A program made the position numbers and the translations under genes. 52,738 nt of DNA, taken from Alphaproteobacteria bacterium. Its GTDB lineage: Bacteria > Myxococcota_A > UBA796 > GCA-2862545. Numbering within the stretch: the stretch's first letter is position 1; each line of letters starts with the position of its first letter. Positions 1 to 7,778 of the stretch are shown piece by piece. A model generated the notes under the pieces. That model was not told the origin of the DNA and searched no databases. It worked only from the letters and a program-made list of their open reading frames with translations. The stretch lies in the NCBI GenBank assembly GCA_020632955.1, contig JACKEO010000025.1, positions 1 to 52,738 on the forward strand, written 5' to 3'.

Positions 1-85
1 CAGGCCCGCCCCCGCCCCACCGGACGGCGTCGCCACCACCCGGGACATCCCATCACCCCGCCCGGCACCAGCACCGACCCCGCGA

Positions 86-1132
86 CTACAGGATCCCGCG
101 CAGCCGATCGACGTCGTCCGCATCCCCCATCACCACCAGCGTCTGCCCCGCCGCCAACCTGTGCTCCGCCCCGGGGTTGAACACGTAGCTCCCGTCCGCC
201 TCCGCCACGGCGATCACCAGCAGCTCGGTGCGCTCGCGGATGCGCGACTCCCGCAGCGTGCGCCCCTGCAGGGCGGTGCCGGCGGGCAGGGTCACCGACT
301 CGATGCGGATGCCGCGGTCGCGGTCGCGCAGCATCACGTCGAGGAACTGCACCACGCTGGGGCGGATCATCTCGGACGCCAGGCGCATGCCGCCGATGAA
401 GTTGGGCGACACGATGGCGTCGGCGCCGGCGCGGCGGAGCTTGCGCTCGGCGCTGCCCTCCACGGCGCGGGCCACGATGCGCAGGCGGTCGTTGAGGCTG
501 CGGGCGCTGATGGTGACGAAGAGGTTGTCGCGGTCGTCGCGCAGGGCGGTGAGCACGCCGCGGGCGCGGGTGACGCCGGCCTCGCGCAGCACGGCGTCGT
601 CGGTGGCGTCGCCCTCGATGTGGACGAAGTCCTCGCCGTACTCGTCCGACAGCTCGGCCAGGCGCTCGGTGTCGCTGTCGATGGCCACGTAGGGCGTGCG
701 CGTGGCGATGAGCTCGCCGATGACGTGCCGGCCGGTGGTGCCGCAGCCGCACACGATGACGTGGTCGGTGCAGGCGTCGATGCGGGTGTTCATCCGTCGC
801 CTCTCCATCAGGCCGCGGAGGTCGCCCTCCACCACCAGCGCCGTGAGCATGGACACGAAGTACAGCAGCGCACCCGTGCCGGACAGGATCAGGGCCAGGG
901 TCCACGGGCGCGCCCACGGCACGTCGGCCATGTCGGACAGGGTCTCGCCGTAGCCCACGGTCGAGATCGTGATCACGGTCATGTAGAGCGCGTCGAACCA
1001 CGACCACCGGCCGCGGCCGAGCAGGTGGAAGCCCGTGGTGCCCACCACCACCACGAGCATCACGAGCGTGAAGGCCACCCACAGGCGACCCGCCGACCGT
1101 GCGAACTGCTGATCCTGGCGAACGCCCTTCAC
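86..1132 (-). CDS. Two-TM potassium channel with RCK (TrkA-N/TrkA-C) domains
   Basis: This 348-residue inner-membrane protein should conduct K+ under ligand control of its cytoplasmic RCK domains. Two hydrophobic helices (about residues 16-38 and 76-100) flank a pore loop with the selectivity filter TVGYGE at residues 58-63. A Rossmann RCK_N domain starts near residue 125 with VIVCGCGTTG, and a TrkA-C-like domain occupies the last 80 or so residues (the stretch with LPAGTALQGRTLRE). The length fits Kch/MthK-type channels. The start is GTG at 1132, only 10 nt after the stop of the small exported protein upstream, so the two are probably co-transcribed. The physiological ligand cannot be told from sequence. 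Confidence 0.93.
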   Translation of the reverse strand: MKGVRQDQQFARSAGRLWVAFTLVMLVVVVGTTGFHLLGRGRWSWFDALYMTVITISTVGYGETLSDMADVPWARPWTLALILSGTGALLYFVSMLTALVVEGDLRGLMERRRMNTRIDACTDHVIVCGCGTTGRHVIGELIATRTPYVAIDSDTERLAELSDEYGEDFVHIEGDATDDAVLREAGVTRARGVLTALRDDRDNLFVTISARSLNDRLRIVARAVEGSAERKLRRAGADAIVSPNFIGGMRLASEMIRPSVVQFLDVMLRDRDRGIRIESVTLPAGTALQGRTLRESRIRERTELLVIAVAEADGSYVFNPGAEHRLAAGQTLVVMGDADDVDRLRGIL

Positions 1133-1142
1133 CCGCGACCGC

Positions 1143-1373
1143 CTAGAGCGTGTCGCCGGTCTCGCCCCCGAGGCCGCCGCCGCAGGTGCAGCTCACGGGG
1201 TCGGCCGCTGCGTCGAAGGTGTACCCGGAGCTGCCCTGGTTCGTGCAGCAGGTGGCGCACACCGCGGCGTTGGCGCTGCTGGCGCAGGAGGCCTGGGCGT
1301 TGCCTCCGTCCTTGGGGTTGGAGTTCGCGAAGGCGCAGGCGCTGAGGGCCAGCGCGAGGGCGAGGGAACGCAT
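1143..1373 (-). CDS. Small Cys-rich exported protein
   Basis: This 76-residue protein begins with a short hydrophobic signal (MRSLALALALSACAF) ending in a Cys that could be lipidated, so it may be a small lipoprotein. The remainder has six Cys, including an ATCC pair and CTC near the end, and is Gly/Ser/Asp-rich; disulphide-bonded folding is likely. The ATG at 1373 is chosen because an AGGAG sits just upstream at good spacing; longer in-frame extensions read into low-complexity sequence. It lies directly ahead of the potassium channel gene. I recognise no family, and a link to the channel is only positional. Confidence 0.7.
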   Translation of the reverse strand: MRSLALALALSACAFANSNPKDGGNAQASCASSANAAVCATCCTNQGSSGYTFDAAADPVSCTCGGGLGGETGDTL

Positions 1374-1424
1374 CGGGGCTCCTGCCCGGTGACCGACCCT
1401 CGGGGGGCCTGCGCGGGCCGGGCC

Positions 1425-1433
1425 AGGGTAGCA
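1425..1433 (-). promoter_or_regulatory. Extended -10 candidate (TGCTACCCT)
   Basis: Read on the minus strand this is TG-C-TACCCT, an extended -10 matching TAnnnT, about 50 nt upstream of the small exported protein. No convincing -35 box is visible. Confidence 0.35.
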
Positions 1434-1525
1434 GACGGAGCCCCGTGTGCCCGGTGCCGTGGGGAACGCGGGCGAACAAAGGTTGAGTCGCGCGCGCGAG
1501 GGCGCCCTCGGGGCCCCGGCGGCGG

Positions 1526-1531
1526 TAGGCT
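1526..1531 (+). promoter_or_regulatory. -10 candidate (TAGGCT) for the kinase gene
   Basis: TAGGCT matches TAnnnT and lies 27 nt before the kinase ATG at 1558, leaving a short leader. This supports the 1558 start over an in-frame upstream ATG at 1447, which would precede this element. Confidence 0.35.
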
Positions 1532-1557
1532 GGCGCGGTCCCCCACGTGCCCGGTCC

Positions 1558-2934
1558 ATGTCCCTCGACGACCTCGTCCCGTCGCTGCTGCGCGCCCAGC
1601 CCGTCGGGTCCCCGGCGGACGAGGCGGCCTTCGACGTCTACCGGCGAGCGGTCACCAAGCAGTTCGGCATCCTGGGGTCGGTGGTGATGCTGGTGGCCAC
1701 GCTGGGCTGGTGGCCCCTGGACGCCTGGGTGCTGCCCCAGGGGGCCGACGCGGCGGCCTTCGCGCGCATGCGGCTGCACGCGGCGGGCGTGGAGGTGGTG
1801 GCGCTGGGCGTGATGGCGGCGATCCCCGCCACCAGCCGGGCCGTGCTGCCCGCGGCGGTGCTGCTCTACGCAGCCCTGCTCGGGTCGATGGGGGAGGCCC
1901 TCGGCCACGCGGGCACCCCGGAGGCGCCCGAGGCGGCCCTGCCCTGGCTCGCGGACGCGTGGATCGGCATCCTGCCCCTGGCCTTCGTGCCGCTGCGCCT
2001 GGGGTGGCGGGTGCCGGGCACGCTGCTCGTGGCGGCGGCCCTGGGTGGCGGCTTCTTCGCGGCGCGGCCTGGCAACGTGGACCTGCCGGGCGCCTGGGCG
2101 CAGGTGAGCTTCGGGCTGTTCGCGGTGCTCTTCAGCCTGGTGGTGGGCGAGGGCCTGCTGCGGCTGACCCGGCGGGGCTTCTTCGAGCGGCTGGCGCTCG
2201 ACCGCGCGAAGTCGGAGCTGGAGGGGCTCACGGCCTCGCTGAGCGACCAGGTGGCAGAGCGCACGCGCACCCTGCAGGCGCTCACCCACCACCTCGACCG
2301 CGCGCAGGAGGCCGAGCGACGCCGGCTCGCCCACGACCTGCACGACGACCTGGGCCAGCAGCTCACGGCCATGCGCTACACCGTGGCGAGGCTGGCCGGA
2401 CGGCTGGAGGCCGGCGAGGACGCGGGCGCGCTGGTGGCCGACCTCGAGGCGCTGCTCTCGGGCACCACGCGGTCCACGCGCGGCGTGGTGACCCGGCTGC
2501 GGCCGCGCATCCTCGACGACCTGGGCCTGGTGCCGGCCCTGGAGTGGCTCTGCGAGGACGTGCAGGAGCGCACCCGCGTGGCCTGCGCGCTCGACGCCCC
2601 GCCGGAGGGAGGGCCGCTGGACGGCCTCGCCGCGGGCGTGCAGCTCGCCCTGTTCCGCCTGGTGCAGGAGGCCACCACCAACGCGCTCAAGCACGCGGCG
2701 CCGGCCCACCTGGAGGTGGGGGTGGGGCTCGACGGGGGCACCGTGCGCGTGTGGGTGCGGGACGACGGCGCGGGCTTCGATCCGGCCACCGCCACCTCGG
2801 GCTTCGGCCTGCTCGGGCTGCGTGAGCGGCTGCGGGGCCTGGGCGGCACCTTCGCCGTGCGCTCCGCGCCGGGCGCCGGCACCACCGTGGAGGCCAGCGT
2901 GCCCCTTCCCCGCGTCGCCCCGGAGGGTCCGTGA
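1558..2934 (+). CDS. Membrane sensor histidine kinase, NarL/HisKA_3 type
   Basis: This 458-residue kinase has a multi-helix membrane sensor region (about residues 38-205, five or six hydrophobic segments) with no recognisable ligand domain. A linking helix leads to a HisKA_3 dimerisation domain with the H-box RLAHDLHDDLGQQ (phospho-acceptor His near 262). A HATPase_c domain follows, with the glycine-rich DDGAGFDP and GFGLLGLRERL boxes. It phosphorylates the adjacent LuxR-type regulator, whose GTG start overlaps its stop. The membrane-embedded sensor suggests it reads a membrane or small-molecule signal; the stimulus is unknown. Start chosen at 1558 because upstream in-frame sequence is low-complexity and a -10-like box lies there. 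Confidence 0.92.
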   Translation: MSLDDLVPSLLRAQPVGSPADEAAFDVYRRAVTKQFGILGSVVMLVATLGWWPLDAWVLPQGADAAAFARMRLHAAGVEVVALGVMAAIPATSRAVLPAAVLLYAALLGSMGEALGHAGTPEAPEAALPWLADAWIGILPLAFVPLRLGWRVPGTLLVAAALGGGFFAARPGNVDLPGAWAQVSFGLFAVLFSLVVGEGLLRLTRRGFFERLALDRAKSELEGLTASLSDQVAERTRTLQALTHHLDRAQEAERRRLAHDLHDDLGQQLTAMRYTVARLAGRLEAGEDAGALVADLEALLSGTTRSTRGVVTRLRPRILDDLGLVPALEWLCEDVQERTRVACALDAPPEGGPLDGLAAGVQLALFRLVQEATTNALKHAAPAHLEVGVGLDGGTVRVWVRDDGAGFDPATATSGFGLLGLRERLRGLGGTFAVRSAPGAGTTVEASVPLPRVAPEGP

Positions 2935-3563
2935 CCCGCGTCTTCCTCGCCGACGACCACGCCATGGTGCGCGTGGGCCTGCGCCACGTGCTGCAGGAGC
3001 TCGCCGACATCGAGGTGGTGGGCGAGGCCGAGAACGGCCGCCAGGTGCTCAACGCGCCGGAGCTGGCCCGCTGCGACGTGCTGATCCTCGACCTGTCGCT
3101 GCCCGTGGTGGCGGGCACGGAGGTGCTGCGCCGGGTGCGGTCGATGTACCCGGACCTCGCCGTGGTGGTGCACTCCATGCACCCCGAGTCCCAGTTCCGG
3201 CGCCGCGCGCTGCAGGCCGGGGCCGTGGCCTACGTGTCGAAGGAGGCCCCGCCCGCCGAGCTGCTCGCGGCGGTGGAGCGTGCGGCGCACGGCCCGCTCG
3301 GGGTGACGATCGAGCCCGAGACCGAGGCGCCGCGCCCCCACACGCAGCTCACCGCGCGGGAGCACGAGGTCTTCCTGCTCATCCTCATGGGACGCCAGGT
3401 GGCCGACATCGCCGCGGAGCTCGACGTGCACTCCTGCACCGTGAGCAACCACCTCGCGCGCATCCGCAGCAAGCTCGGCGTGTCGACCACGGCCGAGATG
3501 GTGCACTACGCCTATGGGGAGGGACTGCTGGAGGTGCCGCCGGCGCCGCCGACGGAGGGGTGA
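2931..3563 (+). CDS. LuxR/NarL-family response regulator
   Basis: The product is 210 residues: an N-terminal receiver domain with acidic pair DD at 8-9 and phospho-acceptor Asp54 in LILDLSLP, then a C-terminal LuxR HTH beginning near residue 143 (LTAREHEVFLL, recognition helix SCTVSNHLARIRSKL). As the cognate of the upstream kinase it should bind DNA when phosphorylated. The GTG start overlaps the kinase TGA in a GTGA junction, giving translational coupling. Its stop faces the stop of the MscS gene across three bases. Target genes are not evident. Confidence 0.94.
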   Translation: MTRVFLADDHAMVRVGLRHVLQELADIEVVGEAENGRQVLNAPELARCDVLILDLSLPVVAGTEVLRRVRSMYPDLAVVVHSMHPESQFRRRALQAGAVAYVSKEAPPAELLAAVERAAHGPLGVTIEPETEAPRPHTQLTAREHEVFLLILMGRQVADIAAELDVHSCTVSNHLARIRSKLGVSTTAEMVHYAYGEGLLEVPPAPPTEG

Positions 3564-3573
3564 CCCTCACCCC
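3557..3573. terminator. Palindrome formed by two convergent stop codons
   Basis: GGGGTGA, a CCC spacer, then TCACCCC make a perfect 7-bp inverted repeat. The TGA in each arm is the stop of one of the two converging genes. There is no U-tract on either side, so a role as a bidirectional terminator is only possible. Confidence 0.3.
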
Positions 3574-4652
3574 ACCTGCCGCACCTCCCACCGCGGCAAC
3601 GCCAGCTCCAGCCCTCTCTCCTTCAGGTCGGTGGCGATGCGCACCAGCACCGCCTGCTGGCGGTCGGCGTGCTCCACGAAGTCGGGCGTGAGCGCGAAGT
3701 AGACGAGCTCGTAGACGAAGGCGCCGGGGTCGAGGCGCACCAGGTGGCAGCGGTCGAAGCGCACGCCCTCGACGGCCTCCACCGCGGCCCGCGGCACGGC
3801 GGCGGCCTCCGCCAGGCGCTCGGGCGGCGTGTCAGGCGACAGGCGCAGCTCGTGCACCACGCGGCGCTCCTCCATGCGGAGGAAGTTGCGCACCCGGGAC
3901 CCGAGGAGGTCGGCGTTGCCGAAGATGAGCTGCTCGCCCGACAGGGCGCGCACCCGGGTGCTCTTCAGGCCGATGCGCTCCACCGTGCCGAGGTCGTCGC
4001 CCACCTTGATGAAGTGGCCCACCTCGAAGGGCTGGTCGACCACGATCGACAGCGAGGCGAAGAGGTCGCCGAGGATGTTCTGCACCGCCAGCGCGATGGC
4101 CACGCCGCCCACGCCCAGGCCGGCGAGCACCGCCGTGACCTCCACGCCCAGCGTCTCGAGCATCGCGAGCACCGCGAAGCTCCACACGCCCAGCTGCACC
4201 ACGAGGCCCACCGCACCCGGCAGGCGCTGCGACTCCTCCTCGATCGACAGCACCGCGGGCTCGGCCGTGCGGTCGAGCAGGCGTCGCCCGCCGCTCTCGA
4301 CGGCCCACGACAGCACGTCGGCGGTCCACAGGCCGAGCTGCCAGATCAGGGCCAGCGTGACGCCGGTGTCGAGGGTGCCGGTGGCGCCGTCGGGGAGCAC
4401 GAGCAGGCGCGCGGCCACGTCGAGGGCGATCGCGGCGGGGAGCAGGCGGCCGGTGCGCCGCGCCAGGCGTCCGAGGTGGTCGCGCAGGGGCGACGGGTCC
4501 ATCCACCGGTCCACCATCGCGCCCACCGCCTTCGCGGTGCGGCGGAGCAGCACGTAGACGGCCACCAGCACCACCGCGGCGAGCGCGGCGTCGCGCGGGG
4601 GGTTGCCCAGGAGCAGGGCGTCCAGCGACAGGGCGGGCAGGCTGAGGTCCAC
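3567..4652 (-). CDS. MscS-family mechanosensitive channel
   Basis: This 361-residue inner-membrane protein has several N-terminal helices, a pore-lining helix region (GLGVGGVAIALAVQNILGD) and the conserved MscS beta domain (IVVDQPFEVGHFIKVGDDLG, then TVERIGLKSTRVRAL). It opens under membrane tension to release solutes during osmotic downshock. The start is set at GTG 4652 because a GGAGG lies exactly 5 nt upstream; an in-frame ATG at 4721 would add a Pro-rich extension without a ribosome site. The C-terminus is short (about 100 residues after the beta domain). It converges with the two-component operon. Confidence 0.9.
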   Translation of the reverse strand: MDLSLPALSLDALLLGNPPRDAALAAVVLVAVYVLLRRTAKAVGAMVDRWMDPSPLRDHLGRLARRTGRLLPAAIALDVAARLLVLPDGATGTLDTGVTLALIWQLGLWTADVLSWAVESGGRRLLDRTAEPAVLSIEEESQRLPGAVGLVVQLGVWSFAVLAMLETLGVEVTAVLAGLGVGGVAIALAVQNILGDLFASLSIVVDQPFEVGHFIKVGDDLGTVERIGLKSTRVRALSGEQLIFGNADLLGSRVRNFLRMEERRVVHELRLSPDTPPERLAEAAAVPRAAVEAVEGVRFDRCHLVRLDPGAFVYELVYFALTPDFVEHADRQQAVLVRIATDLKERGLELALPRWEVRQVG

Positions 4653-4751
4653 GGCGTCCTCCGGGGGTCCGGGAGGGGGGTGGGGCGTCGGGGCCGCGCG
4701 CGCAAGGCGCGAGGACGTCAATGCCCGTCACGCGCCCGGGGACGGGGCGGC

Positions 4752-5459
4752 TCAGGTCTCGGCGGGCAGGGTGGTCAGCGCCACCTGCTCGAGCTCGCCC
4801 AGGGCCTGCAGCAGGCCGGTGGTCTCACGGGCCAGGGCGGCCGCACCCACCGCGTCGAGGTGGCCCACGTCGGCCTGGGCCAACGTGGCGAGGCTGCCGT
4901 GCACGGGGCCCCACGACGCCACCAGCTCCTCGGTGTCGGGGGCGCGCGCCAGCAGGCTCGCGGAGGCCGTCCACGACTGGGCGAGGCCCCCCACGGCGCG
5001 CAGGCCGGCCACCAGCTCGGCGGTGACGTCGAGGCCGTGCCGCTGCATCTCGGTGAGGGTGACGAGCACGGCGAGGGTGGCGCGCACCTGGCCCTGCTCG
5101 AATCCGAAGGCCAGCGCGGCGTTCGTGGGCACGGCCAGGTCGAGGTGCTGGCGGAAGCCGCGCAGGATGCCCGTGACCCAGGCCTGCCAGGCGTCGGGCA
5201 GGGCGGGGGCGGGGGGCACGTCGAGGCCGTGGGCGCGGGCGAGCTGGTCGGCGGTGCGCACCAGCGACGCGGCGTAGGCCTGCTCCTCGCGCAGGGCGGC
5301 GACGAGGCGCGCCCGGTAGGCGGCCACCTGGGCGTCGGGGTGGCTGGCCAGGCTGGCGGCCCGGATCACGCGCTGGAAGTAGGCCCCGGCCCAGGTCGCG
5401 TGGTGGGCGACGAGGAAGAGGGCCCGCGGGGACCAGGGCTCGAGGTCGACGGCCGGCAT
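4752..5459 (-). CDS. Helical protein of unknown function
   Basis: I do not recognise this 235-residue protein. It is almost entirely alpha-helical and Ala/Leu-rich, with no signal peptide or clear membrane segment. A His-His-Ala-Thr-Trp patch occurs near residue 20. It starts 14 nt after the stop of the E2-like acyltransferase gene and probably shares its promoter. ATG 5459 is preferred; a GTG two codons upstream is also possible, and neither has a strong ribosome site. The surrounding channel and acyltransferase genes do not predict a role. Confidence 0.7.
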   Translation of the reverse strand: MPAVDLEPWSPRALFLVAHHATWAGAYFQRVIRAASLASHPDAQVAAYRARLVAALREEQAYAASLVRTADQLARAHGLDVPPAPALPDAWQAWVTGILRGFRQHLDLAVPTNAALAFGFEQGQVRATLAVLVTLTEMQRHGLDVTAELVAGLRAVGGLAQSWTASASLLARAPDTEELVASWGPVHGSLATLAQADVGHLDAVGAAALARETTGLLQALGELEQVALTTLPAET

Positions 5460-5473
5460 GGGCACCCCGGGGG

Positions 5474-6448
5474 TCAGGCCGGGGGCTTGTACTCGGACTG
5501 GTCACCCTGGTCGACGTGCTTGCCGTGGGGCCAGATCGGCAGGACGTCGCTGCCGTCGTCGGCCAGGCAGCCGAGCCAGCCGAAGGGGTCCTCCAGGCGG
5601 GTGACGATGGCCTCGATGCCGTAGTTGGCGTTGTGGCCGTCGTCGATGCGCTCGTCGAAGCTGAAGCGCAGGGGCAGGATGCGGGCGGCCACGGGCTTGC
5701 CGTCCTCGACGATCACCCGGTCCTCCACCTTGCCGATCATCAGGAAGAGCGGGCAGGTGCCGTACTCGTAGAGGTGGTGGTAGCCGGGACCCATGCCCAC
5801 CGAGCCGAGGTTCGCCACGAACATCGAGGTGAACATGCCGTCGCCCTGGATGAACCAGGAGGGCACGAGGCCGTAGTAGTCGAGCACCCGGATGAGCCCC
5901 ACGGCCGAGCGGAGGAAGGGCCGCGGCAGCAGGTTGAGGATGTCGAACTCCTTGTCGGCGGCCGTCTTCTTGCCGGAGCGCTCCTCGCCCACCTTGGCGT
6001 TGATGCGGTCGACCAGCTCCCGGAAGGTCTCGCCCTCGCGGAGGTCGAGCTTCACCGCGGCCAGGTAGGCCTTGCGGTTGAGCTTCTGCCGCTTCATCGA
6101 GAAGGTGACCCACACGCCCTTGCGGCGGTAGAGCCGGCGGCCCGCCACGAACTGGTTCATGCGGGGGTTGTCGCCGAAGGCGCCGAGCACGGCGGCCACG
6201 GTGGCGTGGGTCATGTTCGCGCCGAGCTTGTCCTTGGCCTGCTCGAGGTAGGCCTCGAGCTTCTCGGCCCGCACGGCGCGGTCGAAGTAGACCACCGACT
6301 CGTTCCGGCCCGGCATCGCGTAGGCCAGCATGCGTCGGTACGGTGGCAGGTTCTCGACGAGCTCGCCGTCGGAGCGCTTCGTGCGCCGCTCCAGCAGCAG
6401 CCATCCGGCGATGAGCGCCAGCCCCCACCAGAACCAGTTCCGTGGCAT
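5474..6448 (-). CDS. Stand-alone E2-like (2-oxoacid dehydrogenase) acyltransferase, active-site His missing
   Basis: This 324-residue protein resembles the catalytic domain of dihydrolipoamide acyltransferases, in the chloramphenicol-acetyltransferase fold. It has no lipoyl or peripheral-subunit-binding domain. A hydrophobic N-terminal helix (about residues 4-20) may tether it to the membrane. Fold-typical stretches include DILNLLPRPFLRSAVGL and GMFTSMFVANLGSVGMGPGYHH. Near residue 275 the usual DHRxxDG box reads FDERIDDG: Glu stands where the catalytic His should be, while the Asp and Gly remain. Start ATG 6448 has a GGAGG at good spacing. It may be an acyltransferase with altered chemistry or a non-catalytic scaffold. 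Confidence 0.75.
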   Translation of the reverse strand: MPRNWFWWGLALIAGWLLLERRTKRSDGELVENLPPYRRMLAYAMPGRNESVVYFDRAVRAEKLEAYLEQAKDKLGANMTHATVAAVLGAFGDNPRMNQFVAGRRLYRRKGVWVTFSMKRQKLNRKAYLAAVKLDLREGETFRELVDRINAKVGEERSGKKTAADKEFDILNLLPRPFLRSAVGLIRVLDYYGLVPSWFIQGDGMFTSMFVANLGSVGMGPGYHHLYEYGTCPLFLMIGKVEDRVIVEDGKPVAARILPLRFSFDERIDDGHNANYGIEAIVTRLEDPFGWLGCLADDGSDVLPIWPHGKHVDQGDQSEYKPPA

Positions 6449-6472
6449 CCCGTCCTCCCGCGTGGTGTCGGC

Positions 6473-6480
6473 GTCTAACC
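6473..6480 (-). promoter_or_regulatory. GGTTAGAC promoter-like element
   Basis: On the minus strand this reads GGTTAGAC, 24 nt before the ATG of the E2-like gene. It is a variant of the CGTTAGGC element found before several other genes here. Confidence 0.35.
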
Positions 6481-6531
6481 GCTGGCGGGTCGCGGGGAAG
6501 AGCGGCGGTGCGGTGCAGCGGAACACCGGCG

Positions 6532-6539
6532 CGTTAGGC
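6532..6539 (+). promoter_or_regulatory. CGTTAGGC promoter-like element
   Basis: An exact CGTTAGGC lies 27 nt before the GTG of the DUF1292 gene. With the minus-strand copy at 6473-6480 it makes a divergent pair. No -35 box is obvious. Confidence 0.4.
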
Positions 6540-6566
6540 CGCGCGCCCCGCGTGCAGGAGGCTGCC

Positions 6567-6884
6567 GTGACCGACGCCGATCCCGAGCTCGACATCGTCA
6601 CCCTCACCGATGAGGAGGGCAACGACCGCGACTTCGCCATCCTCGCGGTGTTCCCGGTGGGCGACGACGGCCAGTTCGCCCTGCTCGCCCCGGTCGACGA
6701 GCTCGACTCCGGCGAGCCCGATCTCGACCTCTACGCCTTCCGCTACCTGGAGGACGACGACGGCGTCGACCTCGAGGCCGTGGAGGACGAGGACCTGCTG
6801 GACCGCATCTTCGCCGAGGCCGACCGCGTCCTGTTCGAGGACGAGGAGGACGAGGACGAGGATGGGGACGACCTGCTCTCCTAG
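6567..6884 (+). CDS. DUF1292-family acidic protein
   Basis: This 105-residue, very acidic cytoplasmic protein matches the DUF1292 (YrzB-like) pattern: TLTDEEGNDRDFAIL, then GQFALLAPVDE and YAFRYLED. It ends in an Asp/Glu-rich tail. The function of the family is unknown. The GTG at 6567 is the start, as an AGGAGG stands 5 nt before it; in-frame sequence upstream of that is the divergent promoter. A membrane protein gene follows after 9 nt and is probably co-transcribed. Confidence 0.82.
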   Translation: MTDADPELDIVTLTDEEGNDRDFAILAVFPVGDDGQFALLAPVDELDSGEPDLDLYAFRYLEDDDGVDLEAVEDEDLLDRIFAEADRVLFEDEEDEDEDGDDLLS

Positions 6885-6893
6885 GTCCGGGCG

Positions 6894-7778
6894 ATGACGC
6901 CGGGCCAGCTCGACGTGCTCGCCTCGCTGCTCCCGCCGTTGGCGGAGGTGGCGCGGACGGGTGCGGTGGTCGGCGCCGTGGTGGGCCTGGTGCTGGCCCT
7001 GCTGCTCTTCGTGCTGCAGCGGGCCCGCGGCTGGCTGGCCCAGGCCGCTCTCGGGCGCGGGCTGGCGGCGACGTGGCTCGTGGGTGCGGGGCTCCTCTGG
7101 GGCGCCGGCGCCGGCGCGTCGCTGGCCGTCGCCGTGTCGGCGGCTCCCACGCTGGCGGGCAGCGACGTGGGCCAGGGCGTGCTGCGCGACCTCGGGGGCC
7201 AGGGCGCCGACGTGGTGGCGGGCACGGTGGTGCTGGCCGCGTCGCGGGGCATGGTGACGCTTCCCGGGGATGCGCCGCCGGCGGTGGAGCAGCTGGAGGC
7301 CTACCGCGCCGGGTGGGAGATCCCGGTGGCGGCGGTGCGGGGCACGGCCGACGCGCTGGGTCCGGCGCTGGCGGGTCCCGACGGTGCAGCCCTCGGGGCC
7401 GACCTCGTGGCGGCGCTGCCCCTCACGGTGGACGAGACCTGGCGACCCGCGGTGCGCGACGGCGTGGCCACCGCCGTGGCCCAGGCGCGGGCGGGCGAGG
7501 ACCCGTCGGGCGTGGATCCCACGGTGGGCGAGGCCTGGTCGCGGCTGGAGGAGGCGGCAGCCCAGGGTGGGGACCCGGCGGCGCTGGGGCGCACGGAGCT
7601 CGCGGAGCTGCTCGCCGAGCGGGTGATCGTGCCGGTGCTCGCGCGGCTGGTGCAGGGTCCGGCGCTGGTGGCGGCGATGGCCTTCCTGGCGCTCTTCCTG
7701 CTCGCGTCCCTGGTGCCCGCGGGGGTGACGAGGATCGTGCAGGCCCTCAGGCGCCCGCCGTCGGACGGATCCGCCTGA
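6894..7778 (+). CDS. Membrane protein of unknown function
   Basis: The product is 294 residues with hydrophobic helices at about 20-43, 55-85 and 250-278; the stretch between is soluble, Ala/Val-rich and probably extracytoplasmic. No family recognised. The ATG at 6894 lies 9 nt after the DUF1292 stop. The 3' end overlaps the 3' end of the convergent kinase gene by 32 bp, so the last ten or so codons of each gene are antisense to one another. Both frames look genuinely coding outside the overlap. Confidence 0.7.
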   Translation: MTPGQLDVLASLLPPLAEVARTGAVVGAVVGLVLALLLFVLQRARGWLAQAALGRGLAATWLVGAGLLWGAGAGASLAVAVSAAPTLAGSDVGQGVLRDLGGQGADVVAGTVVLAASRGMVTLPGDAPPAVEQLEAYRAGWEIPVAAVRGTADALGPALAGPDGAALGADLVAALPLTVDETWRPAVRDGVATAVAQARAGEDPSGVDPTVGEAWSRLEEAAAQGGDPAALGRTELAELLAERVIVPVLARLVQGPALVAAMAFLALFLLASLVPAGVTRIVQALRRPPSDGSA

